A stretch of 64,000 nt of DNA, from NCBI GenBank assembly GCA_016284295.1, contig JAEEOP010000027.1:25179-89178 (forward strand). Reading direction: 5' to 3'. Under the pieces are notes generated by a model, which saw nothing but the letters and a program-made list of their open reading frames with translations, was not told where the DNA came from and did not search any database. The position numbers and the translations under genes were made by a program. The stretch comes from Methanomassiliicoccaceae archaeon (lineage in GTDB: Archaea; Thermoplasmatota; Thermoplasmata; Methanomassiliicoccales; Methanomethylophilaceae). Of the stretch, positions 50,230 through 60,197 are shown in pieces (position 1 is the stretch's first letter; every line of letters begins with the position of its first letter).

Positions 50230-51398
50230 CAGATCGCCTCCAGAATGCTGACGGTGACAGCGGAACCGGTACCTCCGACGTTCTGCGCCAGACCGTACTT
50301 GGCGTCCTTCACCTGCCTCTTGTCCGCCCTTCCCCTGAGCTGCTCCGAGATCTCCACGATCTGGGCGACACCTGTCGCACCGATCGGGTGTCCGCGTGCC
50401 TTCAGTCCTCCGGAGGTGTTGATCGCCACCTTTCCGGAATCGAAGTGGCACTGGCCCTCGAGCATGGCCTTCCCGGCCTCGCCCTTCTTGTAGAATCCCA
50501 GGTCCTGGAGAGCCATGATACCTCCGACGGAGTACACGTCGTGGACCTCCGCGACATTAATGTCGGATGCGGAGATGCCTGCCGCCTTGTATGCGTTCTG
50601 GGATGCGCAGACGGTCGCTCCGTACGATGTGATGTCGGACCTCTGGAAGAGCGCTAGGGTGTCGCTCGCCTGTGCGGATGCCGCCACCTTGACGTAGGAG
50701 TCCGTGTACTTCTTGGCGTCCTCGAGGGGACAGAGGATCACGGATGCGGCCCCGTCGGAGATGGGTGCGGTGTCGAACATGCCCAGGGGCGTCGCCACAG
50801 GGCCGGACTTGAGCACCGTCTCGATGGGGACGGCTTTCTTGAACTGCGCGTTGGGGTTGAACGCCCCGTGGAAATGGCTGTTGACAGCGACGGATGCAAT
50901 CTCCTCGCGTGTCGCGATGCCCTCGTGGATCATCCTCTGGGCGATCATGGCGTGAAGGGATGCGAATGTCGCTCCCATCTCGGCCTCCCACTCGGAATCC
51001 GCAGTGGAGTCCATGACGGAGTTGATCGATGCGTCATCGAGGTCGGTCATCTTCTCCGCTCCTCCTACCATGACGATGTCGTGCATGCCTGATGCGACGG
51101 CCATGACACCCTGCCTGAAGGCCACTCCTCCGGATGCTCCTCCGGCCTCGACCCTTGTCGCGGGGATGTGGTTGGTGGCCATTCCCGAGTAGTCTGCGAC
51201 CAGCGCATCGATGTGCTGCTGGTTGATAAAGCGTCCTGCCGAGAGGTTCCCTATGTAAACTGCGTCGATCTCGCTTCCAGAAAGGTTCGAATCCTCGATC
51301 GCCTTCGCTCCGGCCTCGATTCCCAAGGCCCTGAACGACTTGTTCCAAAGCTCACCGAATTTCGTGACTCCGGTTCCGATAATTGCTACTTCCCTCAT
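50229..51398 (-). CDS. Thiolase of the archaeal HMG-CoA operon, catalytic Cys apparently replaced
   Basis: 389 residues of the archaeal acetoacetyl-CoA thiolase family. The family nucleophile motif is normally VEAACASGG; here it reads VEAGGASGG, so Gly87 stands where Cys is expected (codons GCC GGA GGA GCA). The His motif KARGHPIGATG and C-terminal NVGGTGSA are intact. Either catalysis uses another residue, or the protein is a scaffold. ATG at 51398 (MREVAIIGTG) follows GGAGTGAT; a GTG at 51407 overlapping the upstream stop is less likely. Confidence 0.88.
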   Translation of the reverse strand: MREVAIIGTGVTKFGELWNKSFRALGIEAGAKAIEDSNLSGSEIDAVYIGNLSAGRFINQQHIDALVADYSGMATNHIPATRVEAGGASGGVAFRQGVMAVASGMHDIVMVGGAEKMTDLDDASINSVMDSTADSEWEAEMGATFASLHAMIAQRMIHEGIATREEIASVAVNSHFHGAFNPNAQFKKAVPIETVLKSGPVATPLGMFDTAPISDGAASVILCPLEDAKKYTDSYVKVAASAQASDTLALFQRSDITSYGATVCASQNAYKAAGISASDINVAEVHDVYSVGGIMALQDLGFYKKGEAGKAMLEGQCHFDSGKVAINTSGGLKARGHPIGATGVAQIVEISEQLRGRADKRQVKDAKYGLAQNVGGTGSAVTVSILEAI

Positions 51399-51403
51399 CC
51401 CAA

Positions 51404-52456
51404 TCACTCCGGCATAACGATCTTTCCCTTGTATTTGGCGTACGTTCCGTAATCGAGGTACACGACCTTGGACAGGATCTGGTCCAGCACCGGCGCGTTG
51501 TCCCTCTTGTAGTTGGCGATCTCGTCCGTGACTGTGATATCGAACGCATCGCTTCCGGCTCCGGATCCGTATGATGTCACGAATATCCTGTCGCCGGGCT
51601 TCGCATGGTCCAGCACATGGGCCAATCCGAGGGGGACAGCTCCGCTGTACGTGTTCCCGATCTCAGGCGTGAGGAGGCCGTACTGTATCTGCTCGGGGGT
51701 GAATCCGAGCTGTCCGGCGACCCTCGTGGGGAACTTTCCGTTGGGCTGGTGGAAGACCGCGTGGTCGTAGTCCTCCGGCTTTGTGCCCATGGCATCCAGC
51801 ATCATCTTGGCTGCGGATGTGATGTGCCTGAAGTACGCGGGCTCTCCCGTGAACCTTCCTCCATGCTTGGGGTAGGGCTGTCCCTCTCTCCTCCAGAAGT
51901 CAGGGGTGTCCGTTGTGAAGCTCAGCGTCTTGTTGATCTTGGCGATGATCTTCTCCGATCCGATGAGGTACGCTGCGCCTCCGGCGGATGCGGAGTACTC
52001 CAAAGCATCCCCGGGGGCTCCCTGGGATGTGTCCGCTCCGATGGCCACTCCGTACCTGACCATTCCGGATCCGACGAGACCCATGCAGGCCTGGATCCCG
52101 GCCGTTCCCGCCTTGCATGCGAACTCCATGTCCGCAGCTGTCATGGCAGGTGTGGCCTCGATGGCCTCTGCGACTATCGTCGCAGTAGGCTTCACGGCGT
52201 ACGGATGGGATTCCGAACCGACGTATATCGCACCGATGTCCTTGGGGTCCACTTCGGGTACCCTCGCCATCATGCCCCTGGCAGCCTCCGTGGCGATGGT
52301 GACGACATCCTCGTCGGGCGACGGGACGGACTTCTGGTTGATCATCAGTCCTTTCCCCATGCCTTTTCCGTCCACGCCCCAGATCCTTCCGATCTCCTCG
52401 GGCTTTATCCTGTTCCTAGGGACGTATGCCCCATAGCTTACAATTCCGACATCCAT
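51404..52456 (-). CDS. Hydroxymethylglutaryl-CoA synthase
   Basis: 350 residues; condenses acetyl-CoA with acetoacetyl-CoA for the mevalonate route to archaeal lipids. The catalytic Cys114 is present in [11 protein letters not shown], with Glu in [10 protein letters not shown] and His in [11 protein letters not shown]. Its ATG overlaps the stop of the HTH gene (TGATG) and its stop lies just upstream of the thiolase start, so the four genes form one coupled operon. Confidence 0.95.
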   Translation of the reverse strand: MDVGIVSYGAYVPRNRIKPEEIGRIWGVDGKGMGKGLMINQKSVPSPDEDVVTIATEAARGMMARVPEVDPKDIGAIYVGSESHPYAVKPTATIVAEAIEATPAMTAADMEFACKAGTAGIQACMGLVGSGMVRYGVAIGADTSQGAPGDALEYSASAGGAAYLIGSEKIIAKINKTLSFTTDTPDFWRREGQPYPKHGGRFTGEPAYFRHITSAAKMMLDAMGTKPEDYDHAVFHQPNGKFPTRVAGQLGFTPEQIQYGLLTPEIGNTYSGAVPLGLAHVLDHAKPGDRIFVTSYGSGAGSDAFDITVTDEIANYKRDNAPVLDQILSKVVYLDYGTYAKYKGKIVMPE

Positions 52457-53151
52457 CAATTCTCAACTCCTTTCAACGCTGTGAGCCTCTTAACAATGGT
52501 TTCGACCTCCTGGTCGGTGGTGACCAGGGGGATGCGCTCCAGACCTGCCAGCTTGATTGCCAGCGGATCGACCGCATCCGGTTTCTGATAGACGACCACC
52601 GCCGGCGTGAGCGGGTGGGCGCGGATGGCGATCATCGGCGAACGTCCGTAGTGCACGTTCGTGAAGATAAGTGCCCTCTCGATGTTCCATCCATACATCT
52701 TCATGTAGTCCTCCGACCCCAGGCTCAGGATGGCCTTGATCGAATCGACTATGGTGTAGCCGTAGATCACCTTCAGCGGGATCTGGTCTGCCACCAGGTT
52801 CTTCCCGTCGAGCGCCTCGATGAAGGTCTTCATGTCGACCCCTATCGGGAACTCGTCGGATGCCAGGATACAATCCAGCTTGTGCTCTGGCATGTACTTG
52901 GAGATGACGGGGGAGCCTCTCTCCTCATCCAGCTTGATCAGGGACTCCACCATCTTCTTGATGACCGCGACGCCGGGGGACTTCCTCCTCCCGGACTCGT
53001 AGTCACTGACAACGGAGTGGGATATCCCCATGCTGTCCGCCAGCTGATGCTGGGACAGGCCGAATTCCTCCCTCCATTTGCGTATGGTCTTTCCAGGATC
53101 AGATGACAGCGCGATCTCGCCCGCTATCTTCTGTTTGAATTCTTCAACCAT
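52456..53151 (-). CDS. HTH (XRE) regulator of the HMG-CoA operon
   Basis: 231 residues. The N-terminal part has a Cro/C1-type helix-turn-helix ([20 protein letters not shown], residues about 30-65), and the rest is an archaeal-specific domain with no name I can give. It is the first gene of the operon, an arrangement seen widely in euryarchaea, so a role sensing isoprenoid or CoA status is likely. A TTATATAC box near 53180 fits the ATG at 53151. Confidence 0.82.
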   Translation of the reverse strand: MVEEFKQKIAGEIALSSDPGKTIRKWREEFGLSQHQLADSMGISHSVVSDYESGRRKSPGVAVIKKMVESLIKLDEERGSPVISKYMPEHKLDCILASDEFPIGVDMKTFIEALDGKNLVADQIPLKVIYGYTIVDSIKAILSLGSEDYMKMYGWNIERALIFTNVHYGRSPMIAIRAHPLTPAVVVYQKPDAVDPLAIKLAGLERIPLVTTDQEVETIVKRLTALKGVEN

Positions 53152-53275
53152 GCAACCTGGTAGCTGAGGACCGTATATAATATTGACGAATTATGGTTCC
53201 GTCAATCGACGTAAACACCGATTCCAAGGTTAATTATAATGCGCGATTATAGGGAGGTCCCATAAAGGTGAAAGC

Positions 53276-55912
53276 ATGACCGATATCGGAAAATGCACTA
53301 AGACTATCAAGACCAAGGAAGGGGACATCGAGATATTCAGTCTCAGGGAGCTCGAGTCCAAAGGGATCATAAAAGACCTCTCCAAGATGCCCTACTCCAT
53401 CAAGGTCATCGTCGAATCCATGCTGAGGCAGAGGGACGGCGAGCTCATCACGGACGAGGACGTCCTCACAGCCGCGTCCTGGAACCCGAAGGAGAACACC
53501 GACAGGGACATCCCCTGGATCCCGGCCAGGGTGCTGCTCCAGGACCTGACCGGAGGGGCCGCGATCGCGGACCTCGCATCCATGAGGAACGCGGTGGACA
53601 ACATGGGCAAGGATCCCGAGCTCATCAACCCGATGATCCCGGTGGACCTGGTCATCGACCACTCGGTAAACACGGATTACGCGGGAAGGGACGACGCTCA
53701 AGAACTCAACGAGCAGCTGGACTTCCAGAGGAACAAGGAGAGGTACGCTCTGTTCAAATGGGCGCAGGGCTCCCTCAAGAACTTCCGTGCGGTCCCCCCG
53801 GGGAACGGTATCTGCCACCAGGTCAACCTGGAGTACCTGTCCCCCCTCGTCCACGTCAAAGACAAGGACGGCAAGAAGACCGCCTACCCCGACTCGTGCT
53901 TCGGTACCGATTCCCACACGACGCAGATCGACGGACTCGGAGTCGTCGGATGGGGTGTCGGAGGAATCGAGGCCGAGGCGGTCATGGTCGGCCAGCCCAG
54001 CTACATGAAGCTGCCCGACGTCATAGGATTCAAGCTCATCGGCAAGCTCGGCCCCGGGATCACCGCGACGGACCTTGTCCTGACCGTCGTCCAGATGCTC
54101 AGGAAGAAGGGTGTCGTAGGTAAATTCGTGGAATTCTACGGACCCGGATACAAGAACCTGTGCCTCGCCGACAGGGCCACCATCGCAAACATGGGCCCCG
54201 AGTACGGTGCGACCATGGGATTCTTCCCTGTCGACGAGAAGACCATCGACTACCTCCGCCTCAGCGGAAGGGACGAGGACCACATCGACACCATCGAGAA
54301 GTACATGAAGGAGCAGACGATGTGGTACGAGGGCGAGCCGGAGTACACCGACACCCTTGAACTGGACCTCTCCACCGTGGAGCCCTGCCTCGCGGGACAC
54401 AAGAGGCCGCAGGACAGGATCCTCCTGTCAGAGATGAAGGAGAAGTTCGCCGAGTCCCTGAAGGCCCTCGGTGTCGAGGAGCAGAAGAAGCCCTTCTCCG
54501 ACCAGCTCGGTGACGGTTCCCTGGTGATCGCATCGATCACCTCCTGCACCAACACGGCCAACCCCTCAGTCATGATCGCTGCCGGACTCGTGGCCAAGAA
54601 GGCCGCCGAGCTCGGTCTGAAGCCCAAGGACTACGTCAAGACATCCCTCGCACCCGGATCCAGGGTCGTCACAGAGTACCTGAAGAACTCGGGACTGCTC
54701 CCTTACCTTGAACAGCTCGGATTCCAGGTCTGCGGATACGGATGCATGACATGCATCGGGAACAGCGGACCCCTCTCCGAGAGGGTAAGCAACACGATCA
54801 AGGCGAACGACCTCGCTGTCGCCGCCATCGCATCGAGCAACAGGAACTTCGAGGGGCGTATCCACCCCCTCGTGAAGGCCAACTACCTGGCCTCCCCTCC
54901 GTTGGTCGTGGCATTCGCCATCGCCGGACGCGTGGATATCAACATGGACAAGGAGCCCATCGCGGAGGTCGACGGCAAGAAGATCTTCCTGAAGGACATC
55001 TGGCCCTCCGACGAGGAGATCCAGGAGATCACCGACAAGTACGTCACCAGGGAGACCTACATGGCGAAGTACAAGGACATCTTCAAGGGATCCGCCAGAT
55101 GGGACGCTGTGGAATGCAGCGACTCCCCTCTGTTCAACTGGGACGAGGCGTCCACATACATCAGGAACCCTCCGTTCTTCGACGACATCTTCGAGGAGCC
55201 CGAGATCAAGGACATCAAGAGGGCCAGATGCCTGGCCAAGCTCGGTGATTCCATCACCACTGATCACATCTCCCCTGCAGGAGCCTTCTCCGCCGATTCC
55301 GATGCCGGAAGGTACCTCCTCGCCAAGGGCGTCAAGAAGGAGGACTTCAACTCCTACGGGTCCAGGAGGGCCAACCACGAGGTCATGGTCAGGGGTACGT
55401 TCGCTAACATCAGGCTCAGGAACCAGCTGGTCCCCGGAAGCGAGGGGAGCTGCTCCAAGTACATGCCCGACGGCTCCGTGGACACGATCTTCGAGACCTC
55501 CAGGAAGTACGAGGAGGACATGACCCCCCTCATAGTGCTCGCAGGCAAGGAGTACGGAACCGGAAGCTCCAGGGACTGGGCCGCCAAAGGTCCGTTCCTC
55601 CTTGGTATCAGGGCCGTCATCGCGGAATCGTTCGAGAGGATCCACAGGTCCAACCTGGTCGGAATGGGAATAGTCCCGCTCCAGTTCCTCCCCGGACAGA
55701 ACTGCGAGACCCTGCAGCTCGACGGTTCCGAGACATTCGACATCGACCTGTCCGACCTGGAGCCCAAGGGCGAGATCTACGTCACCGCCTACAAGGACGG
55801 CAAGAAGCTGGAGTTCAAGACCATCTGCAGGGTAGATGTGCCCGCAGAGGTCGAGTACATCGCCAACGGCGGTATCCTTCAGTACGTCCTCAGGCGCATG
55901 GCCGAGGAATGA
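53276..55912 (+). CDS. acnA: Aconitate hydratase A
   Basis: 878 residues of the AcnA/IRP1 type. Fe-S cluster cysteines are in TSCTNTANPSVM and GYGCMTCIGNSGPL; FGTDSHTTQIDGLGVVGWG and EYGTGSSRDWAAKGP bind substrate. It isomerises citrate and isocitrate, here presumably for 2-oxoglutarate and glutamate synthesis. This is the bacterial form, suggesting transfer. AAAGGTGAAAGCATG gives a good ribosome-binding site, unusual among the first genes in this window, and TTATAAT lies upstream. Confidence 0.96.
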   Translation: MTDIGKCTKTIKTKEGDIEIFSLRELESKGIIKDLSKMPYSIKVIVESMLRQRDGELITDEDVLTAASWNPKENTDRDIPWIPARVLLQDLTGGAAIADLASMRNAVDNMGKDPELINPMIPVDLVIDHSVNTDYAGRDDAQELNEQLDFQRNKERYALFKWAQGSLKNFRAVPPGNGICHQVNLEYLSPLVHVKDKDGKKTAYPDSCFGTDSHTTQIDGLGVVGWGVGGIEAEAVMVGQPSYMKLPDVIGFKLIGKLGPGITATDLVLTVVQMLRKKGVVGKFVEFYGPGYKNLCLADRATIANMGPEYGATMGFFPVDEKTIDYLRLSGRDEDHIDTIEKYMKEQTMWYEGEPEYTDTLELDLSTVEPCLAGHKRPQDRILLSEMKEKFAESLKALGVEEQKKPFSDQLGDGSLVIASITSCTNTANPSVMIAAGLVAKKAAELGLKPKDYVKTSLAPGSRVVTEYLKNSGLLPYLEQLGFQVCGYGCMTCIGNSGPLSERVSNTIKANDLAVAAIASSNRNFEGRIHPLVKANYLASPPLVVAFAIAGRVDINMDKEPIAEVDGKKIFLKDIWPSDEEIQEITDKYVTRETYMAKYKDIFKGSARWDAVECSDSPLFNWDEASTYIRNPPFFDDIFEEPEIKDIKRARCLAKLGDSITTDHISPAGAFSADSDAGRYLLAKGVKKEDFNSYGSRRANHEVMVRGTFANIRLRNQLVPGSEGSCSKYMPDGSVDTIFETSRKYEEDMTPLIVLAGKEYGTGSSRDWAAKGPFLLGIRAVIAESFERIHRSNLVGMGIVPLQFLPGQNCETLQLDGSETFDIDLSDLEPKGEIYVTAYKDGKKLEFKTICRVDVPAEVEYIANGGILQYVLRRMAEE

Positions 55913-55920
55913 ATAACAAT

Positions 55921-55950
55921 GGGTCGCCCATCGCGGCGGCCCTTCTTTTC
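55921..55950 (+). terminator. Terminator after acnA
   Basis: Eight-pair stem GGGTCGCC/GGCGGCCC (one G-U), then TTCTTTT. Confidence 0.7.
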
Positions 55951-55954
55951 CTGA

Positions 55955-57763
55955 TCACTGATCCTTCTTGGGCTCGTCCAGCACGTTGACCTTCTTCCTC
56001 TGACGGCCTCCGGTCTTCTTCAGCTTGCCCTGGTTCAAGGCCCATTCGAAGCTCTTCTGGTCGGCGGGAGCGATGAGCACCCTGTCGCCCTTGACGTACT
56101 TCTTGCCGGTGACCCAATTGGTGAACGGAGATAGAACGCGGTACTCGTCAGCATCCATGACGATCTCCTTGGTGTTCTTGCGGCCTTTCATCTCGGAATA
56201 GGTTCCGGAGAACACGTTGGCCCTGTGGTCCTTCACCTCTATGACCTTGGTGCAGACCGTGTCCAGGAAGTACCTGTCGTGGGTGACGGTGATGACGGTG
56301 CCGTCGTAATCCACCAATGCCTCCTCGATGGCATGCTTCGCGGGGATGTCCAGATAGTTCGTGGGCTCATCTAGGATGAGAAGGTTCGTCGCATCCAAAA
56401 GAAGGAGGCACATCGCGACCCTCGCCCTCTGCCCACCAGATAGTGTGGAGATAGGGCGCTCCACATCGTCGCCGTAGAGCATGAAGCGGGCCAGCATCTT
56501 TCTGGCATCCCCTCTGCGGTCCCTCCCGATCACGGAGAGGATCTGCTCCTCTGCCGACAGCCTTAGATCGAGTCCCTCATGGTTCTGAGAGTAGTAGCCG
56601 ATCTTCGCACCAGGGGCAATCCACAGCTCTCCCGTGCATGGGATCTCCTCAAGCAATGCTTTCAGCAGGGTGGTCTTACCCTGGCCGTTGGCCCCGAATA
56701 TTCCGATCTTGTCGCCCTTGTGGATGTCCAAGTCCACATGCTCCAGGATCATCTTCCCGTCATACGCCATCGAGATGTCCTTGGCAGTGAGGACGTTCTT
56801 CCCGGACTTGTGCGCGGATTGGATCCTCACGGTGATCTCCTCCATCTTCTCCGGGTTCTCCTTGACCTCCATCTTCTCGATCATCTTCTGCCTGGTCTTG
56901 TGGACGGCCATGAACGGGTTGTCGATGTACATCTGCTTAGCGATGTTCTCCTGGTGCCTCTTCTCGATGGCGTATCTGCGGTACTCCTTCCTCATGCGGT
57001 CCAGGTCGAGCATCTTCTTCATTATGAAATCCGAATAGTTGCCCTTGTACTCCCTGGATTTCCCGTGCTCGATCTCCAGCATCCTAGTCGCGATCTTGTC
57101 GAGGAAGTACCTGTCATGGCTGATAACCAGCACTGCACAGTGGGAATCCAGAAGATAGTCCTCCAGCCATTCGACGGTGTCGATGTCCAGATGGGAAGTG
57201 GGCTCGTCCATGACCAGGAGATCACACTCCTCCGCCTGGACGACGATCCTGGAGAGCATGACCTTGGCGCGCTCGCCTCCGGAGAGGGAATCCATGGTCC
57301 TGTCCATGAACTCTGCGGATAGTCCGACCTTCTCCAACGCCTTTCTCTGATTGTCCTCGTCGTCCATGTCGCACTTGGACAGCTGCGATTCCAGGTTGGC
57401 GCTTTCCTCGGCCAGCTCGTTCCAGTCGATGTCACCGCCGGCGGTCATGATCTCCTCGATCTCCCTGAGACGGCGCTTGATGTTCTCTATATGGCCGTAC
57501 GGCCTTCCAAGGACATCCCTGACGGTGAACTCTGAGGATGACTCCGCGAACTGCTCCAGATAGCCTATATTGTGGGTGTTGCGGGTGAGCTCCCCAGTGT
57601 CGGGCTTCAGCTCCCCCAGCATAATCTTCAAGAATGTGCTCTTCCCGGCGCCGTTGACGCCTATTAGCCCTATGCTGTCGCCCTTATTGATCTGAAGACT
57701 GACATCCTTGAGGACCTTTACGGGACCGAACGCCTTCGTGATTGACTGGGCCTTGATCAGCAT
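55955..57763 (-). CDS. ABC-F family ATPase
   Basis: 602 residues with two nucleotide-binding domains and no membrane part. Walker A: GVNGAGKS and GANGQGKT; signatures SLSGGERAKVML and TLSGGQRARVAM; Walker B LLVMDEPTSHLDID and LLILDEPTNYLDIP. The linker between domains is rich in charged helix, and a short basic extension ends the protein. ABC-F proteins act on the ribosome E site; specific role unknown. Its TATA box (GTTTATTAG, 57784-57793) lies inside the end of the upstream YigZ gene. Confidence 0.92.
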   Translation of the reverse strand: MLIKAQSITKAFGPVKVLKDVSLQINKGDSIGLIGVNGAGKSTFLKIMLGELKPDTGELTRNTHNIGYLEQFAESSSEFTVRDVLGRPYGHIENIKRRLREIEEIMTAGGDIDWNELAEESANLESQLSKCDMDDEDNQRKALEKVGLSAEFMDRTMDSLSGGERAKVMLSRIVVQAEECDLLVMDEPTSHLDIDTVEWLEDYLLDSHCAVLVISHDRYFLDKIATRMLEIEHGKSREYKGNYSDFIMKKMLDLDRMRKEYRRYAIEKRHQENIAKQMYIDNPFMAVHKTRQKMIEKMEVKENPEKMEEITVRIQSAHKSGKNVLTAKDISMAYDGKMILEHVDLDIHKGDKIGIFGANGQGKTTLLKALLEEIPCTGELWIAPGAKIGYYSQNHEGLDLRLSAEEQILSVIGRDRRGDARKMLARFMLYGDDVERPISTLSGGQRARVAMCLLLLDATNLLILDEPTNYLDIPAKHAIEEALVDYDGTVITVTHDRYFLDTVCTKVIEVKDHRANVFSGTYSEMKGRKNTKEIVMDADEYRVLSPFTNWVTGKKYVKGDRVLIAPADQKSFEWALNQGKLKKTGGRQRKKVNVLDEPKKDQ

Positions 57764-58479
57764 GCGGTTCCGTAGGCTATCAACCTAATAAACTGTACCA
57801 TGCTTTGATTCGGTGAATGTGGGAGCCTTCGCTTCCTTCTGGGGAACGCGTCGTCGATGTACTCGTCGTCGAAGGGCTTCAGCATGACATGTCTTTCGGT
57901 GAGGTCGGTTATCCTGCGGACAAATTCCTCTTCATCCTCCAGCCTGATCCATGCCTTCACGTCCACCTTCGCGGAGTAGTCGCATGACGGGCTACGGGCC
58001 ATCAGGTCCCTGCATTTGCTCTCGAATATGCTGTAATACGGATAATCCAAGGTGAAATTGTACACGGCACAGGCGGTACGCGTGTGGCGAGCCACCTTCT
58101 CCAGTGCGATCCTGGAGCCCTCGGTGTACGCGTGGACCAGCCCGCCGGTACCCAGCAGAGTGCCTCCGAAGTACCTCACGACTATGCAGATGATGTTCGT
58201 GAGCCCGGAGCCCTTCAGCATGAAGAGGATGGGCTTCCCCGCGGTACCGGACGGCTCGCCGTTGTCGCTAGACTTCTCCTTCCTCTCGGAGCCGTTGAAC
58301 ACGGCCGCGTAGCAGTAATGCGTGGCATTGGGATACTGCTTGGAAACCTTGTCGATGCATACCGGGATCTCGGACTCCGCATTGCACGGCATGACGATGC
58401 CGATGAACCTAGAGCCCTTGAGCACCATCTCGTCCTGATAGACGTCCTCGATGGTATCGTAATCCGCTATCCTGTTCAT
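57757..58479 (-). CDS. YigZ/IMPACT family protein
   Basis: 240 residues with the UPF0029 core: GSRFIGIVMPCNAE, ATHYCYAAVFNG, SSDNGEPSGTAGKPIL and VVRYFGGTLLGTGGLVHAY. IMPACT proteins are linked to translation control in eukaryotes; the bacterial and archaeal role is unknown. MNRIADYDTIED at 58479 is chosen over a frame running to 58938 that crosses the symporter gene. The 3' end overlaps ABC-F by 7 bases. Confidence 0.85.
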   Translation of the reverse strand: MNRIADYDTIEDVYQDEMVLKGSRFIGIVMPCNAESEIPVCIDKVSKQYPNATHYCYAAVFNGSERKEKSSDNGEPSGTAGKPILFMLKGSGLTNIICIVVRYFGGTLLGTGGLVHAYTEGSRIALEKVARHTRTACAVYNFTLDYPYYSIFESKCRDLMARSPSCDYSAKVDVKAWIRLEDEEEFVRRITDLTERHVMLKPFDDEYIDDAFPRRKRRLPHSPNQSMVQFIRLIAYGTAC

Positions 58480-58495
58480 AGGATGGAATAAAGAT

Positions 58496-58513
58496 GCCGT
58501 CCCGAAGGACGGC
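58496..58513 (-). terminator. Terminator after the symporter gene
   Basis: Stem GCCGTCC/GGACGGC with a TTCG loop on the minus strand, followed by ATCTTTATT. Confidence 0.7.
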
Positions 58514-58520
58514 AATGGTT

Positions 58521-60032
58521 TCAGGCTGAATCCTTCTCGATGGACTGCGCCTTCTCGAACTCGTCGACGACCTCCTGGTCGGGGGACGGGGTGACAAGCG
58601 AGACGACGATTCCCGCGATGAGCGCGAAGATGAATCCGGGGAGCAGTTCGTAGATTCCGGTGGGTCCGGTGAGGAACGTGTTCCACAGGATGACCGTCAG
58701 GAATCCGACGAACATCGCCGCTATGGCACCGTAGAGGTTCATCCTCTTCCAGTACAGCGACAGAATCATCAACGGTCCGAAGGCGGCACCGAATCCAGCC
58801 CAAGCGTATGAGACCAGACCCATGATGTTGCTTCCTCCGTACAGCGCGAGGATGATCGCCAGGACCGCGACGAGGATGACGATACCCCTTGCGATCCACA
58901 TGAGCTTCTTTCCGAGATTGTCCTGCTTCTGGGCCCACTTCGTCTTGCTGACGATATCGTTGGTGATCGACGAAGAGGCGACAAGGAGCTGGGAGTCCGC
59001 GGTGGACATGATCGCGGCCATGATCGCAGCGTAGAGCACACCGGCCACGAGGGCAGGGAACATCTGTCCACTAAGGAACACGAAGATGTGCTCGGCGTTG
59101 AATCCGTCGGGGATCCCTCCGTACTCGACTATGAAGTATCCTCTTCCAACGACTCCGACGAGGATGGCGAAGCTGAGGGCGAAGATGATCCAAATGAGGG
59201 AGACGCGCCTTGCGACCTTGACCTCTTTAGGGTCCCTTATGGACATGTACCTGACGACGATGTGGGGCATTCCGAAGTATCCGAAGGCCCATGCGAGCAG
59301 CGAGAGGATGGCGATGACGCCCATCGGCTGTCCGCCGTCGTAGAAGATGTTCATGAAGTCTGTCCCCAGATCGTTCAGACCGGCGTTGATAGCATCCCAT
59401 CCTCCGGTGGTGTTCCCGATGGTGACCAGAGGAACGACGATGATCGCGATGACCATGAGGATCGCCTGGAAGAAGTCGGTCCAGCTGACCGCCTTGTATC
59501 CGCCCATGAAGGTGTAAGCGATGACAATGATCGCACCGATCGCCATTGCGACCTCGAGCCCGATCTCGGGGAAGATTGTCTGGAAGATGACTCCGCATCC
59601 CTTGAATCCGGATGCGACATAGATGACGAAGAAGAACAGGATGATCGCGGCGGCGACTATCCTCAGGATACCTTTCTTGTCGTTGAAACGGTTGGAGAAG
59701 AACTCCGGCATGGTCAATGAGTTCTTGAACACCTCGGAGTGGATTCTCAGCTTCTTAGCGACGAACAGCCACGAGAGGTAGGAACCGATGGCGAGACCGA
59801 TACCGATCCATGCCTCTCCGAGTCCGAGGAGCAGGACCGCTCCGGGCAGACCCATCAGAAGCCAGCTGCTCATATCGGAGGCCTGCGCGGACATCGCTGT
59901 GACGTAGGGGTTCATCGAACGCCCGCCCAGGATGTAGTCCTCCATATCGTGGGATTTGTTATAGAAATAGTAGCCGATACCGAGTACGAATATGAAGTAC
60001 ACGATGAAGGCCACCAGAACCAGTAGATCCAT
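58521..60032 (-). CDS. Sodium:solute symporter, PutP (proline) type
   Basis: 503 residues and about 13 helices. Signatures are GGRSMNPYVTAMSAQASDMSS in the second helix (read in two overlapping parts), AIGSYLSWLFVAKKLR, AYTFMGGYKAVSWTDFFQ, FGYFGMPHIVVRYMS and AAIMSTADSQLLVASS, all standard for Na+/proline symporters. It would import proline or a related compatible solute. The ATG at 60032 follows AGGTG. The gene is monocistronic between two terminators. Confidence 0.9.
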   Translation of the reverse strand: MDLLVLVAFIVYFIFVLGIGYYFYNKSHDMEDYILGGRSMNPYVTAMSAQASDMSSWLLMGLPGAVLLLGLGEAWIGIGLAIGSYLSWLFVAKKLRIHSEVFKNSLTMPEFFSNRFNDKKGILRIVAAAIILFFFVIYVASGFKGCGVIFQTIFPEIGLEVAMAIGAIIVIAYTFMGGYKAVSWTDFFQAILMVIAIIVVPLVTIGNTTGGWDAINAGLNDLGTDFMNIFYDGGQPMGVIAILSLLAWAFGYFGMPHIVVRYMSIRDPKEVKVARRVSLIWIIFALSFAILVGVVGRGYFIVEYGGIPDGFNAEHIFVFLSGQMFPALVAGVLYAAIMAAIMSTADSQLLVASSSITNDIVSKTKWAQKQDNLGKKLMWIARGIVILVAVLAIILALYGGSNIMGLVSYAWAGFGAAFGPLMILSLYWKRMNLYGAIAAMFVGFLTVILWNTFLTGPTGIYELLPGFIFALIAGIVVSLVTPSPDQEVVDEFEKAQSIEKDSA

Positions 60033-60154
60033 TCAATACACCTGGCCTGGAAATCCCTTTTATCCCATAAAAAGAGAACTATGATTGAGCCAGCCGTCAG
60101 CCGCTGTTATCCCGGGATCGCGACAGGATGCTAAAATACCGAAGAAGGTAAAGG

Positions 60155-60186
60155 GACGGGGAGCAGGATGTCCTGCCGCCCCCGTC
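60155..60186 (-). terminator. Terminator after the RND exporter gene
   Basis: Outer stem GACGGGG/CCCCGTC and inner stem GCAGGA/TCCTGC stack into one long hairpin, then CCTTTA on the minus strand. Confidence 0.65.
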
Positions 60187-60197
60187 GTTAAATGGTT

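Noticed and set aside
58480..58938. N-terminal extension of YigZ into the symporter gene
   Set aside because: Crosses a terminator and a real gene on the same strand in another frame.
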